DNA from: JBBIKU01 sp037445245 | GTDB lineage: Bacteria; Chloroflexota; Anaerolineae; Anaerolineales; Anaerolineaceae | Length of the DNA: 7,429 nt | Direction: 5' to 3' | NCBI GenBank assembly: GCA_037445245.1 | Contig: JBBIKU010000117.1 | Span: 1-7,429 of the forward strand | Part shown: piece by piece, positions 6,869 through 7,429 of the stretch | Numbering within the stretch: the first letter of the stretch is position 1 | Layout of the letters: each line of letters starts with the position of its first letter | The notes under the pieces: generated by a model | What the model was told of the DNA's origin: nothing | Databases searched by the model: none | What the model saw: only the letters and a program-made list of their open reading frames with translations | Program-made: the position numbers and the translations under genes

Positions 6869-7429
6869 CCCTCCACGTAGACGTCTTTCCAGAGTTCCTC
6901 GACAGCCGGCGCCGCGCTATTCTTTGCATACTCGACTGCATCCAGAATTTCCTTTTTAGCGGATGCTGCCACAGAATCGATTTCCGGCTCGCTTAAAATG
7001 CCCTCCCCCACCAGCACTTGCCTGAATCGTTGAATCGGTTCAAGCTTCCACCAGCTTTCCGTTTCGCCTTCCGGACGGTAGGCGTCAGCGTGCAGACGGT
7101 GTTCGTCGTGGGCCNNNNNNNNNNNNNNNNNNNNNNNNNNNNNNNNNNNNNNNNNNNNNNNNNNNNNNNNNNNNNNNNNNGCCCGTTCAATCACCTCATG
7201 CAGAGTTTGATATACCGCTAGAATATCGTTACCATCTACCGACACACCGGGCATCCCGAAGGAAGCCGCCCGCAGTGTGAGATCGTCGATCGGCAAAGTA
7301 TTGCGACTGATGGAAAACTCGGCGTATTGATTCTCCTCACACAGATAGACCACCGGCAATTTCCAGAGCGCTGCCATGTTGGCGGCTTCGTAAAAAGTAC
7401 CCTGGTTAATAGCCCCATCACCAAAAAAA
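6865..7429 (-). CDS. 2-oxoacid/acetoin dehydrogenase E1 component, alpha subunit (5' end missing, assembly gap inside)
   Basis: About 187 C-terminal residues of an E1 alpha subunit are present; family members are usually near 320-360 residues, so the N-terminal part lies beyond the window. The visible portion opens FFGDGAINQG (just inside the right edge), then YEAANMAALWKLPVVYLCEENQYA. This is the thiamine-diphosphate/Mg motif, with GDG and the second metal ligand Asn in ENQ. A 66-base run of N (7115-7180) makes 23 codons unreadable. It covers the stretch that in relatives holds the GPTLIE and TYR.RGHS segment. The reading frame is the same on both sides, and the missing length agrees with relatives. 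The C terminus (PIQRFRQVL, then EVEYAK-like helices) is ordinary. The subunit pairs with E1 beta, whose gene overlaps its stop by 4 bases. Confidence 0.9.
   Translation of the reverse strand, partial: FFGDGAINQGTFYEAANMAALWKLPVVYLCEENQYAEFSISRNTLPIDDLTLRAASFGMPGVSVDGNDILAVYQTLHEVIERXXXXXXXXXXXXXXXXXXXXXXXAHDEHRLHADAYRPEGETESWWKLEPIQRFRQVLVGEGILSEPEIDSVAASAKKEILDAVEYAKNSAAPAVEELWKDVYVEG
7115..7180. other. Assembly gap (66 N)
   Basis: Unbroken run of 66 N inside the E1 alpha gene. Its length is a multiple of three, and the flanking protein segments stay in one frame and lack about as many residues as relatives would have. The gap is therefore probably sized correctly rather than an arbitrary filler. 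Confidence 0.98.

Noticed and set aside
7236..7424. Separate small minus-strand open frame at the right edge
   Set aside because: It is out of frame with E1 alpha, whose thiamine-diphosphate motif (GDGAINQG) reads through the same bases up to the window edge.
1..7429. CRISPR array, insertion sequence, prophage or toxin-antitoxin genes
   Set aside because: No regularly spaced repeats, transposase, integrase or terminal inverted repeats were seen; coding sequence fills almost the whole window.

Overview
The window is a densely packed, co-directional bacterial catabolic gene cluster. All seven protein-coding genes lie on the minus strand, so transcription runs from right to left. The cluster stops at a hairpin next to the 3' end of a plus-strand tRNA gene. 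Base composition looks moderate, slightly above half GC. A run of 66 N inside a gene points to a scaffolded draft or metagenomic assembly. The lineage is not readable with certainty. A free-living, saccharolytic bacterium such as a member of Chloroflexota would fit, but that is a guess from gene content.

Module 1 (positions 7429 to 3891) encodes a 2-oxoacid/acetoin dehydrogenase-type complex. In transcription order it holds E1 alpha (5' end outside the window, 66-N gap inside), E1 beta, a FabG-like short-chain dehydrogenase, and a lipoyl-bearing E2. Junctions are tight: a 4-base ATGA overlap, then 10-base and 10-base gaps. No E3 (dihydrolipoamide dehydrogenase) gene is present in the window. 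The E2 has a normal lipoyl domain and E3/E1-binding domain. In its acyltransferase domain, however, the catalytic His is Gln and the conserved active-site Ser is Ala, so it resembles a non-catalytic E3BP/protein X type subunit more than a working acyltransferase.

Module 2 (3838 to 96) looks like a hexitol/ketose-phosphate module. It holds a SorE-like medium-chain dehydrogenase of 569 residues, a DUF89/ARMT1-family metal-dependent sugar-phosphate phosphatase, and a SrlD-like sorbitol-6-phosphate 2-dehydrogenase. The SorE-like protein carries two tandem Rossmann-type units, the first degenerate. A good sigma70-type promoter (TTGAAA, 17-base spacer, TATTAT) fills the 52-base gap between the modules, so module 2 can probably be transcribed on its own.

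Together the genes suggest oxidation or reduction of a polyol or keto-sugar phosphate (sorbose-1-P / sorbitol-6-P / fructose-6-P chemistry), with a phosphatase that may clear stray sugar phosphates. This is placed beside a thiamine-diphosphate complex that would feed an acyl or aldehyde unit into central metabolism. The link between the two modules is inference. No transporter, kinase or regulator is visible here and they may lie upstream.
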